Below, in pieces: positions 53,593 through 63,080 of a stretch of 64,000 bases of DNA (its first letter is position 1; every line of letters begins with the position of its first letter). The notes under the pieces were generated by a model. The model saw nothing but the letters and a program-made list of their open reading frames with translations, did no database searches and was not told where the DNA came from. This stretch comes from Pedobacter sp. BS3 (GTDB lineage: Bacteria; Bacteroidota; Bacteroidia; Sphingobacteriales; Sphingobacteriaceae): positions 496,001 to 560,000 of the forward strand of contig NZ_VTRT01000003.1 of NCBI RefSeq assembly GCF_008274585.1. The letters run 5' to 3'. Position numbers and translations under genes: made by a program.

Positions 53593-54762
53593 ATGTCCAA
53601 ACTAATTAATTTACAAGCGTTTAAGGATTTTGCACAATCGGGGCAGTTTGGGGGTTTTCTGTTAATAGGATGCGTGATTATTTCCTTACTTATCGCTAAC
53701 TCACCGCTTGCCGATGGTTTTATGCAGTTGCTCAATACTACTATCGGTTTTGACACGTCATCGTTACATCTCAATTATTCCATTTCATTATGGATCAATG
53801 ATGGCCTGATGGCCGTCTTTTTTCTTCTGGTTGGCCTGGAAATTAAACGGGAACTGCTGGAAGGCGAGCTTTCATCGCCGGCCAAAGCGGCTATGCCTGT
53901 TTTCGCTGCCGTTGGCGGTATGATAGTCCCGGCACTGATATTCCTGTTGTTCAATTACAATAAACCTACCCATGATGGCTGGGGAATACCGATGGCTACC
54001 GATATTGCCTTCGCGTTGGCAGTGGTATCATTATTGGGCAATAAGGTTCCGGCCTCATTAAAGGTTTTTATGGCAGCCCTGGCCATTGTAGACGATTTAG
54101 GCGCCATACTGGTTATTGCCGCCTTTTACACCAACGAGCTGCATTTCAATTATCTTATTTATGCAGGATTGGTTGTTTTGCTGCTGATCATTTTAAATAA
54201 GACCGGCGTAAAAAATCTTGTTTTTTATCTCATTCCGGGAATTTTCCTGTGGTATTTTATACATCACTCAGGTATTCACGCTACCATTTCGGGCGTGCTG
54301 CTGGCTTTCACCATTCCTACTAATGAAACGGACGAGCCATCGCCCCTGGAAAACCTGGAGCATCTGCTGCACAAGCCGGTGAACTATATGATTATGCCAC
54401 TTTTTGCATTGGCTAATACCAATATCCGCTTTGAGAAAGCCATGCTTTCCGGCATCACGCATCCCATCGGGCTGGGTATTATTTTTGGTTTGATTCTGGG
54501 CAAACCTATCGGCATTACACTCTTTTCCTGGCTGTCTGTTAAACTTAATCTCAGCACACTCCCGGATGAAGCCAACTGGAAACACATCACCGGCATCGGC
54601 ATTATGGCCGGCATAGGTTTCACCATGTCGATATTTATCTCGCTGCTTTCATTCAACAATGAGCTGTTGCAATCCGAGGCCAAATTTTCTATTCTTATCG
54701 CTTCGGTTATTGCCGGTACGGCAGGGTTTATATATCTTAGAACATTGAGGACTCATCCCTAA
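53593..54762 (+). CDS. nhaA: Na+/H+ antiporter NhaA
   Basis: About 389 residues from ATG 53593 (MSKLINLQAFKDF). The antiporter core is recognisable: VPALIFLLFNY, GIPMATDIAFALAVVSLLGNKVPASLK, then IVDDLGAILVIA, which holds the two transport aspartates. Eleven or twelve membrane helices. It expels Na+ for H+ across the inner membrane. The last five codons lie within a 64-base repeat, copied at 56684. Confidence 0.95.
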   Translation: MSKLINLQAFKDFAQSGQFGGFLLIGCVIISLLIANSPLADGFMQLLNTTIGFDTSSLHLNYSISLWINDGLMAVFFLLVGLEIKRELLEGELSSPAKAAMPVFAAVGGMIVPALIFLLFNYNKPTHDGWGIPMATDIAFALAVVSLLGNKVPASLKVFMAALAIVDDLGAILVIAAFYTNELHFNYLIYAGLVVLLLIILNKTGVKNLVFYLIPGIFLWYFIHHSGIHATISGVLLAFTIPTNETDEPSPLENLEHLLHKPVNYMIMPLFALANTNIRFEKAMLSGITHPIGLGIIFGLILGKPIGITLFSWLSVKLNLSTLPDEANWKHITGIGIMAGIGFTMSIFISLLSFNNELLQSEAKFSILIASVIAGTAGFIYLRTLRTHP

Positions 54763-54806
54763 CTTCACTTTGTGCCGATTCGTGAAGACACGAACCGGGG
54801 CATTAG
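54743..54806 (+). repeat. 64-bp repeat, copy A (nhaA 3' end and terminator-like hairpin)
   Basis: The unit covers the last nhaA codons and CCGATTCGTG-AAGA-CACGAACCGG. Copy B at 56684-56747 matches 60 of 64 bases. The hairpin may end the nhaA transcript. Confidence 0.85.
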
Positions 54807-54932
54807 CTTCGTTTTTATTTGCTCTGAATTAATTTAGGCCTGTCTAAGTCTACCCAACAGATCAGTAAATTTTAGCATATTTTCTTAGTATATTCACCTG
54901 CATAAATCAAAAGACAGTTTGCACATACTAAA

Positions 54933-56594
54933 ATGAGAAAACTTTTTCTTTGCTTTTTAACCTTTAGCTTGGTTATAGCAATAAACCTCCAGGCACAAAC
55001 ATATACAGAATATAAGCAGGGAGCAAACTATTGGGGCGGCGCTTATGTACCTCCTGTGTGGACTAAAACCTATGATTATAATTTAAAGGCGTATAATATC
55101 AAAACACCTTCTACTCCATCTTCAACCTCTTATTCATCCGGTTCACCGGCATCTTCTCCAGGTACCACGTATGTAAAGAAATCAAGGTGGTCTTTTCTTG
55201 ACCAGGAAATTGATTATGAGTGGGCTGCCAGGCAAAAGGCTTTTAGAAATGCCAAGGCAAAAGAAATGGCTGAAGAATATGGAAGAACCCTAAACAGAGC
55301 TATCGAGTATTTTAATAAAGGTGCATTTATTCCCTGCTACAATACGCTAAGAGTTACTCTTCCCAAAACACTTGATAAGGAGGTCGCTGAGAATAATAAC
55401 TATGATGAAGCTATACAATATATTGACCAATATCGTAATACTATAGGCTTATACATATTTTTATCCGGAGTAAAGTACGGGCATCTTAGTGATGCTGCTT
55501 ATTATTACAATACATTTTTGAGCAAGGGACGAGATTACGATGATCCTGCCAAACTGGAATCTGATAAGCCTTACCCTCTTACCGGTAAATATTACCATTG
55601 CTTAGATACAACAAAACTGGCTATACAATATAATTTTAATAAATACCTGGCGAAAGAACGCTTCCTGGCAGACCTATATTTGGTTGAATTGTTTTGCGCA
55701 ATGGGCAGAAAAGAAGAAGCTAATACACTATTTAAACGGGTTCTTGATTTTTACATTCCTAAAGTTGAGGATGTACATCCATTTTTACCACAGATTGCCA
55801 TCAATCATTTCTATACGGGAAATGTAAAAGAAGCGGAGAAATTACTGGAGTATTACTGGAACGGTACAGAATCTTACTCCGCAAGATTAAACATTCTTAA
55901 TGAGCTTATCATAAATCATAATTTCCCGGAAAAGTGGTCGCGGGCAAGCTACCCGGAAGGATATGAGTTTATCAAAAAGAATTACCTGTTTATTGATAGT
56001 CTTGTCAAAAGTCGCAATTTGAAGATTTTTGAGTACAACGAAAAAAACACCTATACGCTTTTTGCGGAAAGAGGGAACGATGTAGACAGCTATATCAAGT
56101 TTGCTAAACCGGTGTTTGAAGGCTCGCTGGAAGAACAGTATACACGAAAAGGAGATACAAGTGTATATCGCATAGACTACAGCGTTTTTAATTCCAGAGT
56201 TGAGTTCTACCTGACCGCCCTATTAAAGAAAGGAGACATCGAAGGAATAAAAACCACTCTGCAACGTGTATATGATGTTTCGCAAAAAGCAGCCGCCCTG
56301 ATTCGTACCGACGAGGACAGAAGAATAAAAGAAAGTAAAGATTCCAAGATAGGAATGTCTTGGTGGATGTACTATTCGATAAAAGCAGATCCGTTAAGAA
56401 ATGCATTGTGGTTCTTCGATATGCCAAACTTTGTACAAGCCGGAGGAGCCAAATACCTGAGAGAAGCCGCCGAACCTTTATTAAAGGAGATGTCTGCCTT
56501 TACAGAGAAGGAATTTTCCATAAACACACATTTTATTGAAAGCTGGGGTGTAAAACCCAAGTTCATGAAAAGCAGAAAGTATCCAAGTGATTAA
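54933..56594 (+). CDS. Secreted hypothetical protein with helical repeats
   Basis: 553 residues. A Sec signal peptide (MRKLFLCFLTFSLVIAINLQA, cleavage near 22) is followed by a Ser/Pro/Thr-rich linker about 59-80. The rest is helical and TPR-like in rhythm, such as LNRAIEYFNKGAFIPCYNTL, HLSDAAYYYNTFLSKG and YTGNVKEAEKLLEYYW. No enzyme motif is seen. It is flanked by related 64-base repeats and a truncated outer-membrane gene, a region that looks rearranged. The family is not recognised; periplasmic or outer-membrane location is likely. Confidence 0.75.
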   Translation: MRKLFLCFLTFSLVIAINLQAQTYTEYKQGANYWGGAYVPPVWTKTYDYNLKAYNIKTPSTPSSTSYSSGSPASSPGTTYVKKSRWSFLDQEIDYEWAARQKAFRNAKAKEMAEEYGRTLNRAIEYFNKGAFIPCYNTLRVTLPKTLDKEVAENNNYDEAIQYIDQYRNTIGLYIFLSGVKYGHLSDAAYYYNTFLSKGRDYDDPAKLESDKPYPLTGKYYHCLDTTKLAIQYNFNKYLAKERFLADLYLVELFCAMGRKEEANTLFKRVLDFYIPKVEDVHPFLPQIAINHFYTGNVKEAEKLLEYYWNGTESYSARLNILNELIINHNFPEKWSRASYPEGYEFIKKNYLFIDSLVKSRNLKIFEYNEKNTYTLFAERGNDVDSYIKFAKPVFEGSLEEQYTRKGDTSVYRIDYSVFNSRVEFYLTALLKKGDIEGIKTTLQRVYDVSQKAAALIRTDEDRRIKESKDSKIGMSWWMYYSIKADPLRNALWFFDMPNFVQAGGAKYLREAAEPLLKEMSAFTEKEFSINTHFIESWGVKPKFMKSRKYPSD

Positions 56595-56683
56595 TTAAGC
56601 AACAGGCTACTTCCATGCCAGGCTTCGTGTCTCCTCGAAGCTTTACTTACCGGCTCGTGAAGATGTGAACGGGGGCGTTAGAG

Positions 56684-56747
56684 CATTGAGGCCTCATCCC
56701 TGACTTCACTTTGTGCCGGTTCGTGAAGACACGAACCGGGGCGTTAG
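56684..56747 (+). repeat. 64-bp repeat, copy B
   Basis: 60 of 64 bases match 54743-54806, including the copied end of nhaA. The hairpin CCGGTTCGTG-AAGA-CACGAACCGG is perfect here. A degenerate third copy of the hairpin precedes it at about 56651-56682. Confidence 0.85.
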
Positions 56748-57227
56748 ATCAGTTATCGCTTACAAGGCTCTTACTTCAAAAAAAGTCTTTCGTTTGATAA
56801 TAATTGTCCCAATTGCGAAATTGTGAACGGCAGAGTGGAAGATTATGCGGTAAAGATAGGTTTTGAAAAAAACATCACCTATACACGCCTGCGCCCTTAT
56901 TATGGCGCCGATATCGGTTACCGAGACAACGAATTTAAAGGCATTTCGTGGGATGGCAAAAACCCAAACACTGCGCTTTACGATGCTCAAGCAAAGAAAA
57001 ACTGCCTCGTGCTTACTCCTTTTATCGGCTTACGGCTCAATATTATTGACCATTTAAGCATTACCGCTGAAACCGGAATGGACATTATGTATGATTACGA
57101 AAAGCAGGATAAAATCTACTATGATGCTGCCCGTACACATACACAGGTTAAATACCAAAAAATGGAGTACCTGTTCAGGCCGCTCAGCATGTTAACACTG
57201 CAATATAATTTCGGTACGCGTTATTAA
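56748..57227 (+). pseudogene. 5'-truncated outer-membrane beta-barrel gene
   Basis: An open frame begins directly after the TAG at the edge of repeat copy B and runs 159 codons. It reads as the last strands of a beta-barrel (SYRLQGSYFKKSLSFDN, GFEKNITYTRLRPYYGADIGY) and ends MLTLQYNFGTRY, a typical outer-membrane C-terminal strand with a terminal aromatic. No signal peptide or start is present; an internal GTG at 56823 would give a barrel without its first strands. It is best read as the remnant of a larger gene cut by the repeat. Confidence 0.65.
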
Positions 57228-57411
57228 CCTACCCTGAGGGAGGGAGCCGAACAGTGCTGTTTGTTCAGTCTGATTTTAGAATCGTTATGAGAGTAACAAT
57301 ACAACAATCTAACAATTGAGCAATCCTGACATTCGTAAATCTAAAATCCCAACTCGTAATTCACCTTCCACCTTAAGCCTTCCACCTTAAACCTTAAAAC
57401 CTTCTACCCTC

Positions 57412-59892
57412 CTACGCCGGGTCAACGTCAACCCGTACCAGCATGCCGGCATTTAGTTTATCAGCTTCAAGCTGAAGCAGGGCACTTTTTAGAGCGGTTT
57501 TGATATTGTTGATAGCTACGCCCGACCGTTCTATTTTCAGCGTAAACGTAACGATATAATAATTACGCACTTTAGCGACCAATGGCTGTACGGGGCCAAT
57601 GACACGCTGACCGAACAACGATTTTAAAACGCGTTCTGCCCGGACAGTGATTTGTGCCAGTGTCTGGAAGTTTTTATGCTTAAAATCCAGTTGGATCATG
57701 CGGCAATATGGTGGATAGTTAAAGTTCCTGCGTTCCACCAGTTCCGTTCGGGCCATTTCCTCGTAATCGTGCCGTATTACCTGGTTTATTACCCGGTGAT
57801 TAACATCATAAGCCTGTATAATTACTGTTCCCGGTTTGTTACCCCTGCCCGAGCGCCCTGCTACCTGCGAAAGCAGCTGAAAACTGCGTTCATACGCTCT
57901 GAAATCCGGGTAATTCAGCAAGCTATCGGCACTGATAATACCAATTACCGTTACGCCCTCAAAATCCAGGCCTTTGGTTACCATTTGCGTACCCACCAGG
58001 ATGTCTATTTTCCGTTCCTCCAGGTCGGTTATCAGCCGCTGAAAGCTGTTGCGGGTACGGGTGGCATCCAAGTCCATGCGGGCAATCCGTGCATCGGGAA
58101 AAATCCCGGCAAGGTCTTCTTCAATACGTTCCGTGCCAAAGCCTCTAGATTCGATATGCACCGAACCGCAAGCCGGACATACCGAAATGGTTTCCTGCTT
58201 GTAACCGCATAAATGACAGTGCAAACGACCGGTACTTTTATGGTAGGTCAACCCGATATCGCAGTTAATGCACTTTGGCGAATATCCGCAGCTGCGGCAT
58301 AGCAGGTACGGATTATATCCCCGCCGGTTTTGGAATAAAATAACCTGCTCTTTACGGGCAAGCGCCGCTTCAATGGCATCCAGCAGTTTGCCGGAGAAAT
58401 GCCCCCGGATTGTTTTTTTCCGGGTTTCTTCAGCAATATCGGCTATCTCAATCTGTGGCAATTGTGCTTCACCAAAACGTTCTGCCAGGTTTACCAACCC
58501 GAATTTTCCGGATTTGGCGTTGAAATAACTTTCCAGGGCCGGTGTTGCCGAGCCTAACAACACTTTAGCCCGGTGAATAGAAGCCAGGTACACCGACGAA
58601 TCGCGGGCATTGTACCGGGGTGCCGGGTCAAACTGCTTGTATGATGGTTCATGCTCTTCATCAACTACAATAAGGCCAAGGTTTGAGAAAGGCAAAAAAA
58701 CCGACGACCTTGCACCCAAAACTATCTGGTATTCGTTTTTCAGCAGCTTATTCCAGGTTTCGGCCCGTTCATTATCGCTGAATTTGGAATGATATACGCC
58801 AATGGTATTGCCAAAATATTTTTTCAGCCGCTCAATAAGCTGCGTGGTTAGTGCAATTTCAGGGACGAGATACAGCACCTGCCGTCCCCGGGCAATTGCT
58901 TTTTCAATGAGCCGGATGTAGAGCTGCGTTTTACCCGACGCCGTAACACCCTGAAGCAGCACCACATCTTTTTCCTCGAACTGAGCTTCAACAGCTTCCA
59001 GCGCCCCCTGCTGTGCAGGGCTCAGCACAAAATGTTGCAGCAACTCTTCCTCGTATTCGCTTAAACGGCTAACTACTTTATCCTGCTGCACGAAGATTTG
59101 CTTATCCAGCAAGGCTTTTAACGCCGAATTTCCGCAACCGCTTTCCTCCAACAACTGGCTTTTGGCAATTTCGGGATTGTCGCGGGACAATTTGAGATAA
59201 GCCAGCAGCGCATCCATCTGTTTGGGCGCCCGTTCCAGGATTTCAAACAAGGCTTTCCGGCTTTCCGGGTCGGCATATTCGCTGTTAAGGCGGATAAAAG
59301 CTTTTAACCGGGGCTGGTAACGTTGCACAATTTCCTCAGAAATATGAATAATGTTCTTGTCAAAGAGGGATTTTAATATCGGGAAAACCGTTTTTTGTCC
59401 CAATAGCTTGGCAATGTCGCTTACCTTAAGCTCATTTTGTATCTCAAGCGCATCAACAATCAGGTACTCTTTATCGTTCAGTTCCGCTTTATCGAAACCG
59501 TGGTCAGGGAGAAGGATAATGCGGGTCTCACTGGCCAGTTTTAAGGCCGCGGGTAGTGCGGCCTGCATCACATCGCCCAGGTTGCACAGGTAATAACCGG
59601 CCATCCATTGCCACAATTTGAGCTGGTGACTGTTTACAAGCGGTTCGTCATCCAGGATATCGATGATATATTTAGCCTCGTACAAGGTGGGTGCTTCGCG
59701 GGTGATGCCGTGTACAATTGCCGTATAAATTTTGCTCTTGCCAAACTGCACAACAACCCGCTTACCGATATCCGCCCTGTCGTTCAGGTTAAACGGAACG
59801 CGATAAGTATAGGTTTTAGATAATGCCAGCGGAAGTATGACTTCCACAAACAAGGTATCCCGCTCGCTATGTTCGGGATTCAGTTCAAGCAT
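57412..59892 (-). CDS. priA: Primosomal protein N' (replication restart helicase PriA)
   Basis: 826 residues. Walker A is GVTASGKTQLYIRLI, the DEEH box is VVDEEHEPSYKQ, and the zinc ligands are LCRSCGYSPKCINCD and LHCHLCGYKQ with CPACGS. Motif VI is LSQVAGRSGRG. PriA reloads the replisome at stalled forks. It overlaps the DUF423 gene by 8 bases. The gap downstream (57228-57411) has CCTTCCACCTTAA-like repeats. Confidence 0.96.
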   Translation of the reverse strand: MLELNPEHSERDTLFVEVILPLALSKTYTYRVPFNLNDRADIGKRVVVQFGKSKIYTAIVHGITREAPTLYEAKYIIDILDDEPLVNSHQLKLWQWMAGYYLCNLGDVMQAALPAALKLASETRIILLPDHGFDKAELNDKEYLIVDALEIQNELKVSDIAKLLGQKTVFPILKSLFDKNIIHISEEIVQRYQPRLKAFIRLNSEYADPESRKALFEILERAPKQMDALLAYLKLSRDNPEIAKSQLLEESGCGNSALKALLDKQIFVQQDKVVSRLSEYEEELLQHFVLSPAQQGALEAVEAQFEEKDVVLLQGVTASGKTQLYIRLIEKAIARGRQVLYLVPEIALTTQLIERLKKYFGNTIGVYHSKFSDNERAETWNKLLKNEYQIVLGARSSVFLPFSNLGLIVVDEEHEPSYKQFDPAPRYNARDSSVYLASIHRAKVLLGSATPALESYFNAKSGKFGLVNLAERFGEAQLPQIEIADIAEETRKKTIRGHFSGKLLDAIEAALARKEQVILFQNRRGYNPYLLCRSCGYSPKCINCDIGLTYHKSTGRLHCHLCGYKQETISVCPACGSVHIESRGFGTERIEEDLAGIFPDARIARMDLDATRTRNSFQRLITDLEERKIDILVGTQMVTKGLDFEGVTVIGIISADSLLNYPDFRAYERSFQLLSQVAGRSGRGNKPGTVIIQAYDVNHRVINQVIRHDYEEMARTELVERRNFNYPPYCRMIQLDFKHKNFQTLAQITVRAERVLKSLFGQRVIGPVQPLVAKVRNYYIVTFTLKIERSGVAINNIKTALKSALLQLEADKLNAGMLVRVDVDPA

Positions 59893-60277
59893 CGTTACGC
59901 TTTAAGGCCGCAATCAGCAAAATAATCCAGCCTGCTATAAATAATAAGCCGCCGATAGGCGTAATGGGGCCAATAATATGACTAAAACCGATATGCGTTA
60001 ACGACCGGGTGGATAACAGGTATAGCGAGCCGCAAAAAAACAGCATCCCTACGATAAAGCAGCCATATATTTTGTTCACCAAATCCTGTTTCAACCCGTT
60101 AGCCAAAGCCAGAAACAACAAGGCGATGGTATGGTAAAACTGGTAGCTAACGGCTGTCTTCCAGATTTCAAGCTCGTCAACCGATAATCTATCGCGTAAA
60201 GCATGGGCGCCAAAAGCGCCAAAAATAACGGCCAGCATACCTGTTAAGGCCGCTGTAATTATTATTCGTGTCTTCAT
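59885..60277 (-). CDS. DUF423 membrane protein
   Basis: 130 residues with four membrane helices. The DUF423 opening is clear: GMLAVIFGAFGAHALRDRL, followed by WKTAVSYQFYHTIALLFLAL and GPITPIGGLLFIAGWIILL. Conserved inner-membrane protein of unknown function (YwdK/YgdD type). Its stop lies within the priA start region, so the two are translationally linked. Confidence 0.93.
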   Translation of the reverse strand: MKTRIIITAALTGMLAVIFGAFGAHALRDRLSVDELEIWKTAVSYQFYHTIALLFLALANGLKQDLVNKIYGCFIVGMLFFCGSLYLLSTRSLTHIGFSHIIGPITPIGGLLFIAGWIILLIAALKRNDA

Positions 60278-60466
60278 AATTAATATTAAGCTAATATAAA
60301 CCGACCGGCAGAATCATCTTTATATTACTGTTCCAACTTTTCACTTTCAACCTTTTACTTTTCACTTTTGACTTTTTACTTAGTACTAATCAGGTCACTA
60401 AATTAATAAACCTGTAATGTTCTTTGGCTTAATGTTAAAAATATAATTTTGCAGAGAGGCCTCGTC

Positions 60467-63079
60467 ATGAAGAAATTAATTATACTGATATCCCTGCTTG
60501 TTATTGCCATTATTGCTGTTGCTGTGCTGTATTTTTCGAGAATTAACATGGATGGACGCAGCAACGAACGGGCATTATCTTATATTCCCGACGATGCTAC
60601 TGTTGTTGCCGAATTCAGAAACGATAAATCGTCGTACGAGATATTTAACGATTATCAGCTGCTCAATGCCGCTTTGGGCGATGCGCATTGGGATGAGCTG
60701 CAAACCCTGAAAAGCCTTTTTCTTGACCAGGAGCCGGTAAAAACCGCCTTAGCGGGACAAAACCTGTTCGTAAGCCTGCATCCCGATGCATCCGGACAGG
60801 TTCAACTACTATGGATAACAGCAGTTAATACGGCTGGGAATAATCTTACGGCACAAACCTTACAGGAAAAATTCAAGGCAAAAACCGTCAGCCTATCGGG
60901 TAAAAACGGCTTGCAGATTACCATACATTCTATAAAAAAAGAGTTCTACGTCTTTATAAACAACCAATCCGTTATCGGGAGCTTTTCTAAAGAACTGCTG
61001 GAACGAGCCCTGAACGGGAAGCATCAGAAAGCCACAGACAAATTTGTTACGCTGATTAATTCGGGCGGACAAAAAAGTGATAACTCCCCGCTAAATATTT
61101 ACGTTAATCACCAAAATCTCCCCGGGTTTTTACAGCGTTTCATCTCCGGAAAATTATCAGGAAACCTGTCCCTATTGCAGCAGCTAAGCGGATTTACATC
61201 GCTTAACATGAATTTTAAAAGCGATGCGCTGATGTTTAACGGCATCAGTACGGTAGATACCACACAGGCTTCTTATCTCAACCTGTTTCTCAGACAACAG
61301 CCGGTAACCACTACGCTGTACAAGGCCTTCCCGGCGCAAACGGCCAGCTATCTTTCATTCGGCATATCCAACTACAAACGTTACCATGCCGCGTTAAGCC
61401 GCTTGTTTGAGCAGCGCCATGAACTGGATAAGCTAAAAGAACAAATACAACGCATTAAAGCGGAATCCGGCATTGACCTGGATGTTAACCTGAAAAAGTA
61501 TATCGGCGATGAATTTGCACTGCTTGAGCTGGATAACCAGGATAAGCTGGCCTTAATAAAAGTCTCCAACGGCAGCCAGTTGGATTTCTTCCTGCAACCC
61601 ATCAGCACCTTGTACGGCGAAATTATCCACCAGTTCAACAATTCAAACGTGCTGTATTATTACCTCGGCGACCCGCTGAAAAGTTATTCCCGCCCCTATT
61701 ACTGCATTATAGACAACATGCTGGCAGTGGCTAACTCCGCAGCCGCCTTACAGCATTTTTTGGCTGCATATAAGCAGGAAAAGCTGTTGGCAGCTAACAT
61801 GCAATATACCGCGTTCAGGCAGTATATTGCCAACCAGGGAAACATCTGTTTCTTTGCAGGTCTTCAAAATTCAAAAAATCTTATCCGCAGCACGCTGAAA
61901 AGAAGCTATGCCGCAGCATTTTCGGATGATAATTACGGTTTAAAAAACTTTTATGGAGTGGCCTACCAATGGAGCGCCGCCAACGATCATTTCCTCACAA
62001 ACCTGTATGCCAATTATACCGACACGGCAAAAAATCCACTGAAACTGGCCTGGAAATACCAGCTGAACAGTCGCTTGGCCTCCGAACCGCAGGTGATATC
62101 CGGCAATACCGAAACATATATCATCCTGGTACAGGATAATGTTAACAACCTGTATGCCCTTACGGCTGATGGCAAACGACTGTGGGCTATCCAGGTAGAC
62201 GGACGTATCCTGGGTAAAATCGCCCAGCTACCCGATGGAACGTTAATGTTCAACACCGCCTCCAAACTGTATGCCTTTACCACCGCAGGAGCGGTAAAAC
62301 CGGGTTTTCCCGTTGCACTTAGTCCGAACGCATCGTACGGTTTAACCCTGGTTAATAATCAATTATTTATCCCTTGCGGGGATGTGGTCAAAGGATACGA
62401 CCTTTCGGGGAAAAGCCTGGAGAACTGGAGTAAACCGGTTAACGGGAAGCTGTTATTCGACCTCAAAGCTGTTTCATTCGATAATAAGCAATACATTGTA
62501 GCCGGAACGGCCAATGGTGAATTTACTATTTTCAATGCCAACGGCTCGGTTTACCAACGCATACAGCATGCCGAACATGGCAGTTATAAAAATCCTATAG
62601 CGCTGATGCCGGCAAATAAGCTGGCCGATTTGAATATCGTTACCACCAACACTTCGGGAACATTGATATTGGTATCCGGCAACGGGAAAGTAAACCGGAA
62701 AATTATAGGAACCTGGTCTGAAAAACATTTCTTTGATGCCGGGAATATTACAGGCGATGAGACACCTGAGCTTGTCTTTTCCGATAAATCACAACTGGCG
62801 GTTTACAATGCCGACGGGACATTATCGTTCAGTTATGATTTTAAATATCCGCTTACCGGCAGGCCGCAATTGTTACGATTGGATGCATCAACCTTCAAAG
62901 TTGGCGCAGCTACTTCAGCCGATAACCAGATTTACCTCTTTAACGATGACGGCACGTTGGCAAACGGCTTCCCCGTAAAGGGAATTGCTAATTTTTATAT
63001 CGGTACTTTAGACGATGACGGAAGAAAGTACCTGATTTGCGGAAACATGGACGCCTCTATAAGTGTATATAAACTTTAG
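60467..63079 (+). CDS. Membrane-anchored protein with C-terminal beta-propeller-like repeats
   Basis: 870 residues from ATG 60467 (MKKLIILISLLVIAIIAVAVLYF), with one N-terminal membrane helix. The next 500 residues form a domain without a recognised family, with DATVVAEFRND near the start. The last 300 residues have PQQ/FG-GAP-like repeats, for example NLYALTADGKRLWAIQVDG, LYAFTTAGAVKPGFPV, FTIFNANGSVYQ and IYLFNDDGTLANGFPVKG. It is most likely periplasmic. The next gene starts 1 base later, so the two are a unit. An AT-rich ACTTTTCAC repeat lies upstream (60336-60382). Confidence 0.8.
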   Translation: MKKLIILISLLVIAIIAVAVLYFSRINMDGRSNERALSYIPDDATVVAEFRNDKSSYEIFNDYQLLNAALGDAHWDELQTLKSLFLDQEPVKTALAGQNLFVSLHPDASGQVQLLWITAVNTAGNNLTAQTLQEKFKAKTVSLSGKNGLQITIHSIKKEFYVFINNQSVIGSFSKELLERALNGKHQKATDKFVTLINSGGQKSDNSPLNIYVNHQNLPGFLQRFISGKLSGNLSLLQQLSGFTSLNMNFKSDALMFNGISTVDTTQASYLNLFLRQQPVTTTLYKAFPAQTASYLSFGISNYKRYHAALSRLFEQRHELDKLKEQIQRIKAESGIDLDVNLKKYIGDEFALLELDNQDKLALIKVSNGSQLDFFLQPISTLYGEIIHQFNNSNVLYYYLGDPLKSYSRPYYCIIDNMLAVANSAAALQHFLAAYKQEKLLAANMQYTAFRQYIANQGNICFFAGLQNSKNLIRSTLKRSYAAAFSDDNYGLKNFYGVAYQWSAANDHFLTNLYANYTDTAKNPLKLAWKYQLNSRLASEPQVISGNTETYIILVQDNVNNLYALTADGKRLWAIQVDGRILGKIAQLPDGTLMFNTASKLYAFTTAGAVKPGFPVALSPNASYGLTLVNNQLFIPCGDVVKGYDLSGKSLENWSKPVNGKLLFDLKAVSFDNKQYIVAGTANGEFTIFNANGSVYQRIQHAEHGSYKNPIALMPANKLADLNIVTTNTSGTLILVSGNGKVNRKIIGTWSEKHFFDAGNITGDETPELVFSDKSQLAVYNADGTLSFSYDFKYPLTGRPQLLRLDASTFKVGAATSADNQIYLFNDDGTLANGFPVKGIANFYIGTLDDDGRKYLICGNMDASISVYKL

Positions 63080-63080
63080 T

